Positions 8,846 to 17,545 of a stretch of DNA of 64,000 bases are shown here, piece after piece; the first letter of the stretch is position 1; each line of letters begins with the position of its first letter. A model generated the notes under the pieces. That model made no database searches and was not told the DNA's origin. It saw nothing but the letters and a program-made list of their open reading frames with translations. Where the stretch lies: assembly GCA_964546435.1 (NCBI GenBank), contig CAZJKJ010000004.1:1-64000 (forward strand), given 5' to 3'. This stretch comes from CAYNST01 sp964546435. GTDB lineage: Bacteria; Pseudomonadota; Gammaproteobacteria; Pseudomonadales; Cellvibrionaceae. The translations under genes were made by a program, and so were the position numbers.

Positions 8846-8875
8846 AGTATGCGCCGCCCGCTTTCGGCTTCTGAT

Positions 8876-9298
8876 CTACTGGTCTTCCGTGGGCGCCGTG
8901 GTGGTCATGTTGATATTGACATACCCCAGGCGGCCCGCCGCATCCATCGCCGTCACCACCGATTCGTAGGGCACTTTGGCATCCGCGGTAATTACAAACG
9001 GGAGGTCTTTATTGCCGCCTCCGGTTTGTTCAATCGCGGTCATCAAGGTCTGCAGGCGCGAGTTGACAAGGTTCTGGCCATTGACTGCAAAACCGCCTTG
9101 AGCATTCACTACCACTTCAATTTTCTCCGCGGTATCCGTGGAGGCCTTGCCTTCAGCTTCCGGCAGCTGCAGGCTGAGATGGGTCTGATCAGTCAGGGTA
9201 GCCGTCACCATGAAAAATATCAGGAGAAGGAAAACGACATCGATCAACGGCGTCAGGTTGATCGACTCTTCATGTTTGGTTTGCCGGCGAAATTGCAC
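8876..9298 (-). CDS. exbD: ExbD/TolR-family proton-channel protein
   Basis: A 140-residue single-pass inner-membrane protein with a short cytoplasmic N-terminus, a transmembrane helix carrying the essential aspartate (LTPLIDVVFLLLIFFMV, about residues 16-32) and a periplasmic domain. With ExbB it forms the proton-driven motor that energises TonB-type transport. It is 2 bases from exbB and shares its operon with comEC and lpxK. No tonB is present here, so the partner could be a TonB encoded elsewhere or another envelope system. Confidence 0.93.
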   Translation of the reverse strand: MQFRRQTKHEESINLTPLIDVVFLLLIFFMVTATLTDQTHLSLQLPEAEGKASTDTAEKIEVVVNAQGGFAVNGQNLVNSRLQTLMTAIEQTGGGNKDLPFVITADAKVPYESVVTAMDAAGRLGYVNINMTTTAPTEDQ

Positions 9299-9300
9299 AA

Positions 9301-9933
9301 TTATTTCTCCGTTGATTGCACTTCAACGCGGCGTTCGCTGTGCAGCGCGTCCACCAGTTTGACCGACTCCTGCTCCATGAATACCACGATTGAATCCACC
9401 TTGCGCAGGAAGTAGCGGTGGAAAATCATGGCCGGAATCGCCACGGTCAGACCTCCGGCCGTCGTAATCAGTGCCTGGGAAATTCCGCCCGCCAGCAAAC
9501 CCGGATTGCCCGACCCGTGCAACATCAGCTGATTGAATACCGTGATCATACCGATCACGGTTCCCAGCAGACCCAGCAGCGGCGAGACGGTTGCGATGGT
9601 GCCCAGAATTGCCAGAAAACGTTCCATTTCATGAATGACCTGACTGGCCGCTTCCATGATGCTGTCTTTCATGACTTCCCGGCCATGGCGGGAATTGCTG
9701 AGGCCGGCGGCAAGAATTCGGCCAAGGGGCGAGGATCGGCGCAGCTCTTTAAGTCGCTCGCCGTCCATCTGGTTGCTCTGGATCTGGTTCCATACCTGCG
9801 CCAGCTGCTGGCGCGGCGCAATTTTTTGCGCATTGAGGGACCAGAAACGCTCGATGGTAATGGCAACAACTGCCACGGAACAAAGAATGATCGGCAGCAT
9901 CAGCCAGCCGCCCGCAATCACGATATCTATCAC
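9301..9933 (-). CDS. exbB: ExbB/TolQ/MotA-family proton-channel protein
   Basis: An inner-membrane protein of about 210 residues with three transmembrane segments: GGWLMLPIILCSVAVVAI near the N-terminus, then FLAILGTIATVSPLLGLLGT and GGISQALITTAGGLTVAIPA. The last two are the MotA/TolQ/ExbB core that forms the proton pore with ExbD. I chose the GTG at 9933 because AGGAG lies 6 bases upstream and the family sequence starts there. ATGs at 9972 and 9954 are in frame but poorly supported. It follows comEC closely and precedes exbD. Confidence 0.92.
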   Translation of the reverse strand: MIDIVIAGGWLMLPIILCSVAVVAITIERFWSLNAQKIAPRQQLAQVWNQIQSNQMDGERLKELRRSSPLGRILAAGLSNSRHGREVMKDSIMEAASQVIHEMERFLAILGTIATVSPLLGLLGTVIGMITVFNQLMLHGSGNPGLLAGGISQALITTAGGLTVAIPAMIFHRYFLRKVDSIVVFMEQESVKLVDALHSERRVEVQSTEK

Positions 9934-9984
9934 CGGTCTCTCCTGCACTCTCATTATTTTGCGGCGTATCATACATGATTTTAT

Positions 9985-12285
9985 TCAGGGGTCGCTCACT
10001 ACCCACGGACGATTGCGCTGCGTTCTCGCCGTTTTTACCGTCGGTGCCTGCCCGGTTCCCCAATCAAATACAATTGCGCCCGAAGTCGCCGTACTAAGCA
10101 TAGTCGTACCGGCGCGATCGTACCTCGCCGTCACATCCGGATGCGGGTGATTGTAGCGATTTTTGTAGCCGTTGCTGAACACAACAACTTCTGGCTGGAG
10201 ACGTTTGACAAACAACACCCCCGACGATGTTTTGCTGCCGTGGTGCGGCGCAATCAGGACATCGACGGGCGCAGGCACCTGGGACAGCAACTGGTATTCG
10301 ACGCTTTTATCGATATCACCCGTGAGCAGAATGCGCGCGCTCTGATCCCCACTGCGCCACTCCAGCAGGATGACGCAGGAGCTGTTGTTACCTTCATGGG
10401 ACGAGTCTGCCGGCGGCCAGAGCACCTGAAAATCCAGGTTGCCCTCGCGCCAGTTGACGCCGGCGCGGCAGGGTATGGCCTCTGGCCGGTTGATTCCGAC
10501 CGGTTCCCCCACCAGCAGTTCGTCCACTGGCAGCGCCCTGGCCAGACTTGCCAGCCCGCCACTGTGATCAAGGTCATTGTGACTGACCACCACGGACACC
10601 TGACGGGTTCCGATGCGTCGCAGAAACGGCACCAGAATCTGCTGCCCTGCATCAAAACTTTCCGAAAAGCGCGCCCCGGTGTCGTAAACCCAGATGCGCT
10701 CCGGAGTCTCCATAATCACACTCAAACCCTGCCCCACATCCAGCACGGTCAGGCGCAGCTCCGGCCGGCGCGACTGATAACCCAGCAGACACGCTGTGAG
10801 GGCCAGCATTGCGACCGTCCGTACCCGCAGCGCCGAGGGCAGCAGCATCAGCGCCACACTTATCGCGCCGATTGCCAGCATCCAGGGCGGCATTTCAAAT
10901 GCTGGCCACCACAATACCGAGGGCAACTGCGCCAGATACTCCAGGCATTGCCACACCCAGGCGAACACCTGGTCCACCAACAGCAATATCCACTGCGCCA
11001 GCGGTCCTGGAAAAATACTGCACAGCAGCGCGAGCATCAGACCCGGAATTACCACCAGGGACACCAGCGGTACCGCCAGCAGATTGGCCAGAGGGCTGAT
11101 CAGACTGGCCGGTTGCCCCAGAAGCAACAGTGGCAGGAGCAGGCCGACGGTCAGCACTGCCTGCGACTTGATGGTTCCCCGGAACCACCCCTGCTGCCGG
11201 CCAGCGAAAGTGAACAGCAGGATCGCAACCGCAAGGAACGAGAGGTAAAATCCCGGACTGACCCATGCCAGGGGTTCCATACAGACCACAACCACCAGAC
11301 AGCTCGCCAGCAACGCCCTCGCCGGCAAGCGCAGGTCGACCAGCAACGCCAGATTGATGATCACACAGGCCACAAGCGCCCTGAGCGTCGGTATGGAAAA
11401 TCCGGCCATGGCCGCGTAGATAATCGACAGCAATATAGACAGGAACGCCTTGGTCAAGGCCCCCGTCTGCGCTTGAGTCAACGGCCGGAGGGCGCCAGAA
11501 AGACGCCCCAGGATTCCCCCCAGCCACTGCCCCCAGAAGGCGATGAGGCCGATGTGCAAGCCGGACACAGTCATCAGGTGCACGGTTCCGGTGGCTTGCA
11601 GGGTCTGCCAGTCGCTGGCGCTCATGTCCGAGCCGTCCCCCAGCAAAAGTGCCGCAAAAAAGCGCTGATAGTTCAGCCCCGGCGCGGACGCCAGAAAATT
11701 GTCTTTCACGGATTGCCGCCAATAGGCGAGATTGCGCTCCAGCCCCCTGAATTCGAATTTGCCGCTGGCGTAGCCAGTCGCCACGACGGACTGGGACAGC
11801 AACCACGCCTGATAATCGAATCCGCCGGGATTGACCGAACCGCGGGGTGTGCGGAGCTTGACTTCGGCCGCCCAGATCTGGCCGCCGTGCAAAGGCTGTC
11901 TGGGGTGATACCAGGACAGACGAATGCGCTGCCCGGCGAGATCAGGGCAGTCTTTTGCCGGACACTCCACTGTCCGGACCCGGCCCAGAAAGTGGACGGA
12001 GGATGAACGATCCACGGGAATGGAATCGATCACCACCTCAACTCGCAGCGGGACGCGTTCAAAGCGTTCCGGCAACTGCTGTTCAACCCGCTGACTCACC
12101 GCGCCGCTACCAAACGCGGCACCCACCATGAACACACTCACGATTCGCAACCGCCGATCCCGGCGACGCCAAACCGCCAGCGCTACAGTGACACAGGCCA
12201 CTCCTGTCCATACGGCGAAACTGGCGGTTTCGGGGAAGAATATGAAGTGGGCAGCGCCCAGACTGAAAAACAGAAATTCGATCAC
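9985..12285 (-). CDS. comEC: ComEC/Rec2-family DNA internalisation channel
   Basis: ComEC forms the inner-membrane pore for single-stranded DNA in natural transformation. The protein of about 766 residues has hydrophobic N-terminal helices, an OB-like periplasmic region, the competence domain (GTVHLMTVSGLHIGLIAFWG starts its core) with many transmembrane helices, and a C-terminal metallo-beta-lactamase-like domain (VVSHNDLDHSGG and IAPHHGSKTSS). I prefer the GTG at 12285, with AAGGA 7 bases upstream; in-frame starts at 12348 or 12315 are possible. A coding sequence of full length suggests possible competence, though no other com genes are nearby. Confidence 0.93.
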   Translation of the reverse strand: MIEFLFFSLGAAHFIFFPETASFAVWTGVACVTVALAVWRRRDRRLRIVSVFMVGAAFGSGAVSQRVEQQLPERFERVPLRVEVVIDSIPVDRSSSVHFLGRVRTVECPAKDCPDLAGQRIRLSWYHPRQPLHGGQIWAAEVKLRTPRGSVNPGGFDYQAWLLSQSVVATGYASGKFEFRGLERNLAYWRQSVKDNFLASAPGLNYQRFFAALLLGDGSDMSASDWQTLQATGTVHLMTVSGLHIGLIAFWGQWLGGILGRLSGALRPLTQAQTGALTKAFLSILLSIIYAAMAGFSIPTLRALVACVIINLALLVDLRLPARALLASCLVVVVCMEPLAWVSPGFYLSFLAVAILLFTFAGRQQGWFRGTIKSQAVLTVGLLLPLLLLGQPASLISPLANLLAVPLVSLVVIPGLMLALLCSIFPGPLAQWILLLVDQVFAWVWQCLEYLAQLPSVLWWPAFEMPPWMLAIGAISVALMLLPSALRVRTVAMLALTACLLGYQSRRPELRLTVLDVGQGLSVIMETPERIWVYDTGARFSESFDAGQQILVPFLRRIGTRQVSVVVSHNDLDHSGGLASLARALPVDELLVGEPVGINRPEAIPCRAGVNWREGNLDFQVLWPPADSSHEGNNSSCVILLEWRSGDQSARILLTGDIDKSVEYQLLSQVPAPVDVLIAPHHGSKTSSGVLFVKRLQPEVVVFSNGYKNRYNHPHPDVTARYDRAGTTMLSTATSGAIVFDWGTGQAPTVKTARTQRNRPWVVSDP

Positions 12286-12474
12286 CAAGCAATCCTTGCG
12301 GTGGAACCGTATCATCTCGAGAAGTCGGCTTCTGACGGAGACACACACCTGCTACCGGCACGTCAATGCATGGAAGAGGTCCTGTCTTCAGTCAGCAAAA
12401 TGAGAAAGAGTTTACACGGGAGGTGTGCTGATATTCCATAATTGCGCCTTTCCGCAAATTGAAGAACGTTTCAC

Positions 12475-13074
12475 ATGTCGCGAAAATTCCTGAAACGATG
12501 GGCGCCTGATGCGAGCAAGCTCCGCGAGAATGCCTATTTGCGCCTTCTCGGTACGGTTCTGAACGACCCCAATCTGTTTCACCTGAACCGGCATTCCGTG
12601 TCCGTCGCGTTTTTTGCGGGAATATTCATTTGCGTGCAACCGGTGCCCGGACAAGTGCTGTTCGGTGCTCTGGCTGCCATGTTGCTGCGCTGCAATCTGC
12701 CGTTGACAGTCGCCCTGACCTGGCTCGGCAATCCCATTACCCTGCCGTTTATCTGGTTCCTCGCCTATGAATGGGGCGCCTGGATACTGGGCCGCGAATC
12801 CCTGCATACCCATATCGAATTCAACTTGACCTGGCTGAAAACCAATCTGCCCGTGATGTGGCAACCCCTGGTCCTCGGCAGTCTGGCCATGGGTACGTTT
12901 TTCGGGTGTCTGAGCTACCTTGCGGTGCAATGGTTATGGCGCTGGAAAGCGGCCAAAAAGTGGAAATCCCGCGCCAGCGACCGCCGTCAGTCCAAAAACC
13001 GCCAGGCTGAACTCCTGCAACACAATCGCGAGGCCGAGAACAGTCAGCCGTCCGCCGATGACGAACAACACTGA
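12475..13074 (+). CDS. DUF2062 membrane protein
   Basis: A 199-residue protein of the DUF2062 family, often encoded next to comEC in gammaproteobacteria. The N-terminus has the family stretch HSVSVAFFAGIFICVQPVPGQ followed by two to three hydrophobic helices (LTWLGNPITLPFIWFLAYEW, and VLGSLAMGTFFGCLSYLAVQWLW near residues 142-164). The tail is a basic, polar segment. It is divergent from comEC across about 190 bases. Its function is not known. Confidence 0.85.
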   Translation: MSRKFLKRWAPDASKLRENAYLRLLGTVLNDPNLFHLNRHSVSVAFFAGIFICVQPVPGQVLFGALAAMLLRCNLPLTVALTWLGNPITLPFIWFLAYEWGAWILGRESLHTHIEFNLTWLKTNLPVMWQPLVLGSLAMGTFFGCLSYLAVQWLWRWKAAKKWKSRASDRRQSKNRQAELLQHNREAENSQPSADDEQH

Positions 13075-13116
13075 GTCTGTCGCGGTTTTGATCCGCCTCG
13101 CGAATCAGTAAAGCGC

Positions 13117-13932
13117 TTATGGATTGAGTGCACCCAGCTTGCTCAACCCCTTGATGGGATAAATGTCAAAGCGCGTCGATTTGCCGATCAGTTGATGGCC
13201 TGGCGCGCGCCCCCCAAGAGGTTCCACCAAGCGCGGTCGCTTGACCACCACCCGGTATTCCGCCGCCTTCAGGGCGAGCTCCAGAAGGGTCACCGCATCC
13301 TCATCGTCGCCAATGAGATGGTGAAACGCCTGCATCTCCTTTTTGACGGCGGCGGATTTCCCCCGCTCGGGAAACATGGGATCGAGATAGATGATATCCG
13401 CGACAAAAACGTCAGATGGCGCGAGCAGCAGGTGGCTGTCGCCAGCCAGTAAAGTCAAATTATCGAGTATTTCCAGCAGGATTGTGTCGGCTTCGAGGGC
13501 GGCGACGTGGCGCGCCCTTCCCAATCCATCGCGGAGCAATGCATGAGCCACCGGTGACCGCTCCGCCATGGTGACCCTACAGCCCAGCGATGCGAGCACA
13601 AATGCATCGCCGCCGAGCCCTGCGGTGGCATCGAACACATGGGGAGCAACCCGCAACCCTTGCAAGCCGATGGCCTTGGCGATGGGCTGCCCCTTGCCGC
13701 CGCCAAACCGGCGGCGGTGCTCGGCCTTGCCGTGCGTGAAACTGACTTTGACAGGCAGCATTGTGCCCGCAGCGATACTTCTCAGGGATACGCCGTCCGC
13801 CGAAAAGCTCAGCTGATAAAGCGCCGAACCGCCGGGAGAATTGACGGCGCCGCCCAGCGCGGTGGCACAGGCCAGCGCCGCAGGCATCTCGTCAGGGCAA
13901 TCGCAAATGACATCGACGACAGCGGGCTGCAT
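13117..13932 (-). CDS. rsmJ: 16S rRNA (guanine1516-N2)-methyltransferase
   Basis: RsmJ methylates G1516 of 16S rRNA using S-adenosylmethionine. The 271-residue protein has motif I (FDATAGLGGDAFVLASLG), the acidic motif II region (VTMAERSP), and the family signature IYLDPMFPERGKSA, followed by the C-terminal VVVKRPRLVEPL. The frame is open far upstream, but the homologous region begins at the ATG at 13932. It is a single gene between DUF2062 (convergent) and an OmpA-like gene. Confidence 0.93.
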   Translation of the reverse strand: MQPAVVDVICDCPDEMPAALACATALGGAVNSPGGSALYQLSFSADGVSLRSIAAGTMLPVKVSFTHGKAEHRRRFGGGKGQPIAKAIGLQGLRVAPHVFDATAGLGGDAFVLASLGCRVTMAERSPVAHALLRDGLGRARHVAALEADTILLEILDNLTLLAGDSHLLLAPSDVFVADIIYLDPMFPERGKSAAVKKEMQAFHHLIGDDEDAVTLLELALKAAEYRVVVKRPRLVEPLGGRAPGHQLIGKSTRFDIYPIKGLSKLGALNP

Positions 13933-13977
13933 AGGCGCTCTGGTGAAAACTGCGTGTAAAGAAGTAACCGAAGGAAG

Positions 13978-13999
13978 CAAGAGCGGATCACCGCTCTTG
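13978..13999 (-). terminator. Hairpin after the OmpA-like gene
   Basis: A perfect 9-bp stem (CAAGAGCGG/CCGCTCTTG) with a 4-base loop lies just past the stop of the OmpA-like gene, which reads leftward. It is followed on that strand by a pyrimidine-rich stretch rather than a clean U tract, so it is a likely but imperfect intrinsic terminator. Confidence 0.55.
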
Positions 14000-14011
14000 C
14001 ACGTGCAGGAT

Positions 14012-14662
14012 TTACTCGATGGGTTCGAGTTGCAGCTCAACCCGACGGTTGGATTCCCGTCCCGCATCCGTACTGTTCGAGGCAATCGGATACCGGTAGG
14101 AGTAGCCGACGGAATTGACCCGGCCAGACGCCACGCCGCTGGATACCAGGTAGTTTTTAACGCTCGCCGCACGATCTTCGCTCAGACGCTGATTGAGATC
14201 TGCGCCACCGGTATTATCGGTGTGACCGGAGACCTTGATGCGGGTCTTCTTAAACTCTTTGAGAACCAGGGTCACGGAGTCGAGAACGCTGTGAAAATCC
14301 GTTCGAATGTCACTTTTACCGGTTGCGAATGTGATATTGCCCGGCATGATCAACTGGATATTGTCACCGTCCCGAGCGACCTGAACGCCCGATCCCTGCA
14401 AGGTGTCGCGCAATTTGGCCGCCTGCCGGTCCATGTAATACCCGATGCCGCCACCGGCAGCCGCGCCGGCAGCCGCGCCTGTCAGAATGCCTTTTTCCCG
14501 ATCGCTTTTACTTGAAGTGGCAGCGCCCAGAACGGCTCCGGCGATGGCTCCGCCCGTTGCACCCTTGGCGGTGTTGCTGGTTTTCTGTTGACCCGTATAA
14601 GGGTCGATGGAGGTACATGCTGTCAACAACGCAGCCACAACTACCAATGGGATCACTCGCAT
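14012..14662 (-). CDS. OmpA-family lipoprotein with glycine-zipper segment (YiaD-like)
   Basis: A 216-residue envelope lipoprotein. Residues 1-16 are a signal with lipobox LLTAC. Next comes a glycine-rich zipper-like region (GATGGAIAGAVLGAA and GAAAGAAAGGGIGYYMD, residues 34-78). The C-terminus is an OmpA-like peptidoglycan-binding domain with GHTDNTGG and the RAxxVxxYL helix. Members anchor the outer membrane to the cell wall. It is flanked by rsmJ and a divergent small gene. YiaD is the closest name I can give. Confidence 0.88.
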   Translation of the reverse strand: MRVIPLVVVAALLTACTSIDPYTGQQKTSNTAKGATGGAIAGAVLGAATSSKSDREKGILTGAAAGAAAGGGIGYYMDRQAAKLRDTLQGSGVQVARDGDNIQLIMPGNITFATGKSDIRTDFHSVLDSVTLVLKEFKKTRIKVSGHTDNTGGADLNQRLSEDRAASVKNYLVSSGVASGRVNSVGYSYRYPIASNSTDAGRESNRRVELQLEPIE

Positions 14663-14896
14663 ATTGTTTCTCCTGATCTGCTATTTTTTAAAAGGCGCTC
14701 TACTTTTAATGGAAAGGCATCGAATGGCGGAGGAAGGTTCTGCGCAATTCGATGCCGGCTGAATTCATCGGTTATGTCCACGCCTCATGAAATGGTAACG
14801 CCGCGTATAATGAGACTTCACACGCTGGAAATCCATAGGCGCAGCTTACCCACAGCAGCTGAACCTATCCTGAAATTACACTCTGGAGACACGACC

Positions 14897-15337
14897 ATGT
14901 TGAGCAGCCGACAGATTCAGATCACGGTTCTTGCATTAATTTGTGCTGGATGTGAACGCTACGTGGTCAGCGTCAACGACAACGAAATCTACACTCCTCC
15001 GCCCGCTTTCATAGAAAACACGTTCAGTGATGCGTCACTCAAACGATGCGTTATCAAACACTTCAGTGATCTGAAAATATCCAGTGCGGAACAATTGACC
15101 CGGCTCAGCTGCCCCGACGCCGGCGTCCGGTCACTGGACGGCCTGCAGTCACTTTCCCGACTCCGGTCCCTCGACGTGGCCAGCAACGGTATCACCAGCC
15201 TCGAACCGCTCATGGCCATCCCCACGCTGAAAAACGTTAACCTGCTGAGCAATCCGTTGCTTGACTGCGCGGAAGTAAAACGCGTGGCGGAAACCGGCGT
15301 GATGGTGACTCATCCAGAGCACTGCATTCGTCGCTGA
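14897..15337 (+). CDS. Small leucine-rich-repeat protein, probable lipoprotein
   Basis: A 146-residue exported protein. The first 18 residues are hydrophobic and end in CAGC, an imperfect lipobox with cysteine where leucine is usual. The C-terminal half has leucine-rich-repeat spacing (LQSLSRLRSLDVASNGITSL, then LMAIPTLKNVNLLSNPLLDC), resembling internalin-type repeats. I chose the ATG at 14897 because GGAG precedes it and the signal begins there; the frame is open further upstream. A role in protein-protein contact at the envelope is inference. Confidence 0.72.
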   Translation: MLSSRQIQITVLALICAGCERYVVSVNDNEIYTPPPAFIENTFSDASLKRCVIKHFSDLKISSAEQLTRLSCPDAGVRSLDGLQSLSRLRSLDVASNGITSLEPLMAIPTLKNVNLLSNPLLDCAEVKRVAETGVMVTHPEHCIRR

Positions 15338-15403
15338 ATGATGCAAGGCGTTCACTGACGCGGGATGTACACCACCAGAGTGAACTGTTTCGGCAGCGGC
15401 CCG

Positions 15404-15673
15404 TTATCGACTTACGAACATCATGCCCACCATATTGCGATGGCTGTGCATGACCTTCATGGGGACGGGTTCGGCGTTCACCGGGCCGACAATTTTCTTG
15501 AAGATAACATTGACGACCGTCCCGACCGGCGGAATCGGATGGTTATCGATCACAACCTGGGCACCACCATCGGATATGTCCATGGTGCGTCCGATAATGG
15601 TTCCGAAGGTCGGGTGAGTCATTTCCACCCGGATCGTACTGGAGGTTCGTTCGTGGCGGCGACGCTCGTGCAC
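15404..15673 (-). CDS. PilZ-domain protein
   Basis: An 89-residue, single-domain PilZ protein. It has the N-terminal arginine motif (RRRHERTS, residues 4-11) and the D/N-x-S-x-x-G motif (DISDGGAQV, about 32-40) that together bind cyclic di-GMP in this family. The start is GTG at 15673 with GGGGAG about 9 bases upstream. It is convergent with the leucine-rich-repeat gene. The downstream target cannot be told from context. Confidence 0.88.
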   Translation of the reverse strand: MHERRRHERTSSTIRVEMTHPTFGTIIGRTMDISDGGAQVVIDNHPIPPVGTVVNVIFKKIVGPVNAEPVPMKVMHSHRNMVGMMFVSR

Positions 15674-15775
15674 TGGTTTTATCTCCCCAATTGCAAGCTC
15701 ATGTTACAAAGTTATAGCACTTTCCCGACATATTACCGTGCGACCTCCCCAGTCTCGTGTTCTTCCGACAGAAAG

Positions 15776-15837
15776 TTATCCACAGGCTGACGTCCATCAA
15801 GGTTGTTCACAATTTCTGTGGATAATTCTGTGGATTA
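15776..15837. promoter_or_regulatory. Cluster of DnaA boxes
   Basis: Within 62 bases there are two perfect DnaA boxes in opposite orientation, TTATCCACA at 15776-15784 and TGTGGATAA at 15817-15825. A one-mismatch box TGTGGATTA is at 15829-15837 and a weaker TTGTTCACA at 15803-15811. AT-rich DNA follows (15900-16020). No dnaA, dnaN, gyrB, gidA or mioC gene is near, so this is not obviously the chromosomal origin. It may titrate DnaA or regulate the upstream region of the PilZ gene. Confidence 0.6.
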
Positions 15838-16342
15838 TTCAGGCCCTTTGCCACCAAAGCCGCGAATGATCTCACGCTCAGCGAATTGGGCAAACTTTAA
15901 CCATGGCAATTAATGTTAATTTTCAACGAGTTACAAATGTCAACTCTTGACAATGAACCATATGACAGTTTTTTTGCTGAAAGAGCACTGCTTAAAACTG
16001 AATGTGGAAAACTATTAATTAACGCTGGACAAAACGGGAAAATCGGGAATTCCACGAGTTAATGATTGATTTTTGTACAGCCAAATCTGAATGTGCTCGG
16101 CAGGGTCAACAGATTGTGGGTTGTCTGTCGTCGTGAGCGGGGGATTTATGCAGGTCGACCCGGCTACAACTGTGTCGCCGGCAGAGCTGGTCCAGGCGAC
16201 TTCCAGGCAATATGCATGACTGAACCGCCCGAAATCACCGAATCTCTGGCGCAATGGTTTCGGGGCGATTCCTGATCCGGCTGAGGTGACAAGTGCTGCA
16301 GTGCGTCGACAGACCGCGCTTCAAAAAGCGCGGGCTTTTGCG
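15838..16342. other. AT-rich gene-free stretch before bamC
   Basis: About 500 bases with no supportable gene. The left part is AT-rich and contains TTGACA at 15947 without a convincing -10. A short minus-strand frame (16015-16254) shows no family features. A hairpin CCGCGCTT/AAGCGCGG at 16314-16333, followed on the plus strand by GCTTTTG, lies just past the bamC stop and could terminate transcription from either side. Confidence 0.4.
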
Positions 16343-17485
16343 TCAGATGAGATTATCGCGAATTTCCATCAGTATTTTTTTGTGGTCGCGTATCGGCAGC
16401 CGTTTACCCCGAGCGTCTCGCAAGGTCACGCGGGCCATGTTCGGGGCGGTCTGCTCTACCCGCAATAGATACCCAAACTGGTCTTCCAGTGCATTGCCAA
16501 ACCGGACGTCGGCTGTGTTTGCAAAGGTTGCCCGCACCTCCGGCTCATCAGCCAGATGCGCGGTGATCTCCTCCTGAGTGTGGGGCGCCGTTTCGATTTG
16601 GTGCACGGTGCGACCCCGCAACATCCGCATGAATCGCCCACGCCGCTTGTCTTCGTCCAGATACTGAAAATACAACAGCCCCTGGGCGGTCGATTCGCCC
16701 CAGAGCCGGAATTCATCTTCTTTCAATGCGTGGGTCAAGGTGGCCCAGGCGCGTGCGTTCTGCAATTGCAGTCTCAACACAGGCTCAGCCCCCTCCATCA
16801 GAAGCTTGGCCTTGACTTCGCCCCCCACCGACTGGCCGAGTAACGAGGCGGCATTATTTTCAATATCAGCCGCCAGACTGTTGGCAAGGTCTTCAAGCAG
16901 CGCTTTTGCGCGTTCGGAATTGACGGAGGCGTCCGTCCAGGAGCTGGTTTTCACGTCCGCCGCCGGCACCTGTTGCGCCGCAATATGCACTTCGGTGGTC
17001 TCGGGTCGCAGCCCCTGCTCTACCTCGATTCTGAAACGACTGCGAGTCGTGCTGTCCGACTTGAATTCCACCCAGCGGGTTTCGATCAGCCCGGATGTCG
17101 GGTTGCTGCGTTCGACCAGAATGCCGGCTTCAGACAGATAGCTTTGCGTGAGCGGCCAGATCTGACTGGCCGGCGCTTCCAGAAGTATCCACTGCTGCTC
17201 GCCAACACGCTGGATCCGGACTTTCGCGCCTTCGCCCTCGGCAATCATGGGCTCCGGCCGCGGTACCACAAAACCATCGGTCCTCAAGTCATAGAAAGAA
17301 TCGGTTCTCGGCGCCACCGGCGGAACGGGATACAGTTCTTCCAGCGGTGCACTGCGAATGTCTTCAGGCAGCACCAGGGACTTGATGGAGCCGGCTTTCT
17401 GATAGTCCTCACTGCGGTCACGGTAGATGCAACCGCTGAGCAGCAAAATGGACACAGCTCCGATCAGTAAAATTTTTTGTTGCAT
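16343..17485 (-). CDS. bamC: Outer membrane protein assembly factor BamC
   Basis: BamC (NlpB) is a lipoprotein of the BAM complex that folds outer-membrane proteins. The 380-residue product has a signal peptide with lipobox LLSGC (about residues 15-19), an N-terminal unstructured region with conserved prolines, and two helix-grip-like domains. It is a little longer than the E. coli protein (344). I chose the ATG at 17485 because the signal peptide starts there. It lies directly downstream of dapA, a conserved pairing (dapA-nlpB). Confidence 0.92.
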   Translation of the reverse strand: MQQKILLIGAVSILLLSGCIYRDRSEDYQKAGSIKSLVLPEDIRSAPLEELYPVPPVAPRTDSFYDLRTDGFVVPRPEPMIAEGEGAKVRIQRVGEQQWILLEAPASQIWPLTQSYLSEAGILVERSNPTSGLIETRWVEFKSDSTTRSRFRIEVEQGLRPETTEVHIAAQQVPAADVKTSSWTDASVNSERAKALLEDLANSLAADIENNAASLLGQSVGGEVKAKLLMEGAEPVLRLQLQNARAWATLTHALKEDEFRLWGESTAQGLLYFQYLDEDKRRGRFMRMLRGRTVHQIETAPHTQEEITAHLADEPEVRATFANTADVRFGNALEDQFGYLLRVEQTAPNMARVTLRDARGKRLPIRDHKKILMEIRDNLI

Positions 17486-17545
17486 AGATATCCTGCTCAA
17501 TTGGAAATGGCACCAGTTTGACCGGTGCGGCACAGATTTGCCTGA

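Noticed and set aside
10141..12006. A 621-codon plus-strand frame opposite comEC
   Set aside because: Glutamine- and arginine-rich composition without motifs, and wholly within comEC, so treated as a shadow.
15776..16020. Candidate chromosomal replication origin
   Set aside because: DnaA boxes and AT-rich DNA are present, but none of the genes that normally flank oriC. Kept only as a DnaA-box cluster.
15838..16342. Small minus-strand frame at 16015-16254
   Set aside because: No recognisable features and no good ribosome-binding site.
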